From Epilithonimonas sp042695135 (GTDB lineage Bacteria > Bacteroidota > Bacteroidia > Flavobacteriales > Weeksellaceae): a stretch of 64,000 nt of DNA. Below, piece after piece: positions 63,980 to 64,000 of this stretch. The notes beneath the pieces were generated by a model. It saw nothing but the letters and a program-made list of their open reading frames with translations, was not told the DNA's origin and did no database searches. The stretch covers positions 1,550,001 to 1,614,000 of the forward strand of contig NZ_CP170547.1 in NCBI RefSeq assembly GCF_042695135.1, read 5' to 3'. A program made the translations under genes and the position numbers. How positions within the stretch are numbered: position 1 is the stretch's first letter; every line of letters starts with the position of its first letter.

Positions 63980-64000
63980 CGAACCTTAATTTTTATAATG

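Noticed and set aside
1..64000. Prophage, insertion sequence, toxin-antitoxin or restriction system
   Set aside because: No transposase, integrase, phage structural, toxin or nuclease gene was recognised; the Gcr-type 'recombinase' has no recombinase motif.

Overview
The window reads as ordinary chromosome of an AT-rich flavobacterium, most likely a Chryseobacterium/Epilithonimonas-type member of the Weeksellaceae (inference from gene content, no database search). Supporting signs are the Bacteroidetes -7 promoter box TAnnTTTG in front of many genes, an lpxC-fabZ fusion, a PafA-type alkaline phosphatase, two secreted proteins with type IX secretion (T9SS) C-terminal sorting domains, and SusC/BtuB-like outer-membrane receptors. 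I see no prophage, insertion sequence, CRISPR array or restriction/defence island.

Layout. 0-6 kb: 3' part of guaA, a 21-bp tandem repeat, a membrane-anchored FMN/GltB-like protein, an M1 peptidase, an interspersed hairpin repeat and a tRNA-dihydrouridine synthase. 6-14 kb: secreted functions (M36 metallopeptidase with T9SS tail, a c-type cytochrome lipoprotein, a frameshifted glucoamylase-like gene, and three tandem paralogous exported proteins of unknown role). 14-25 kb: lysS, gltBD and gyrB. 25-29 kb: a DUF3298-like lipoprotein, a DUF6526-like membrane protein, a lipid kinase, a membrane AraC-type regulator and a DUF2306 protein. 29-36.4 kb: HD hydrolase, then the lipid A genes lpxD, lpxC-fabZ and lpxA, with efp, a second lpxD-like gene and sucD. 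36-44 kb: outer-membrane barrel, recA, a 14-repeat T9SS propeller protein, then gapA, pfkA and mdh. 44-52.5 kb: two small cytosolic genes, a TonB-type receptor, pafA, a TIGR02757 gene, a polysaccharide deacetylase and a YceI lipoprotein, separated by interspersed inverted repeats. 52.5-60 kb: uvrA with a small membrane protein, a TonB receptor, prmA and an amidase lipoprotein. 60-64 kb: a tRNA-Ser/Pro/Arg cluster with a decayed tRNA-Arg copy, a 65-aa membrane protein, mtgA, a Gcr-type 'recombinase' that looks like a membrane protein, a DUF721 gene, and a promoter for a gene leaving the right edge.

Functional links: gltBD assimilates ammonia; gapA, pfkA, mdh and sucD are central carbon metabolism; the lpx cluster with fabZ makes lipid A; mtgA, the amidase and perhaps the deacetylase act on the envelope. 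The intergenic regions carry the least explained sequence: the 21-bp array, hairpin repeats with a compensatory base change, two inverted-repeat families, an inverted pair of consensus DnaA boxes, and the tRNA remnant. No convincing new multi-gene system stands out. The best candidates for undescribed biology are the three-gene paralogue array at 11.5-14.2 kb and the 21-bp array.
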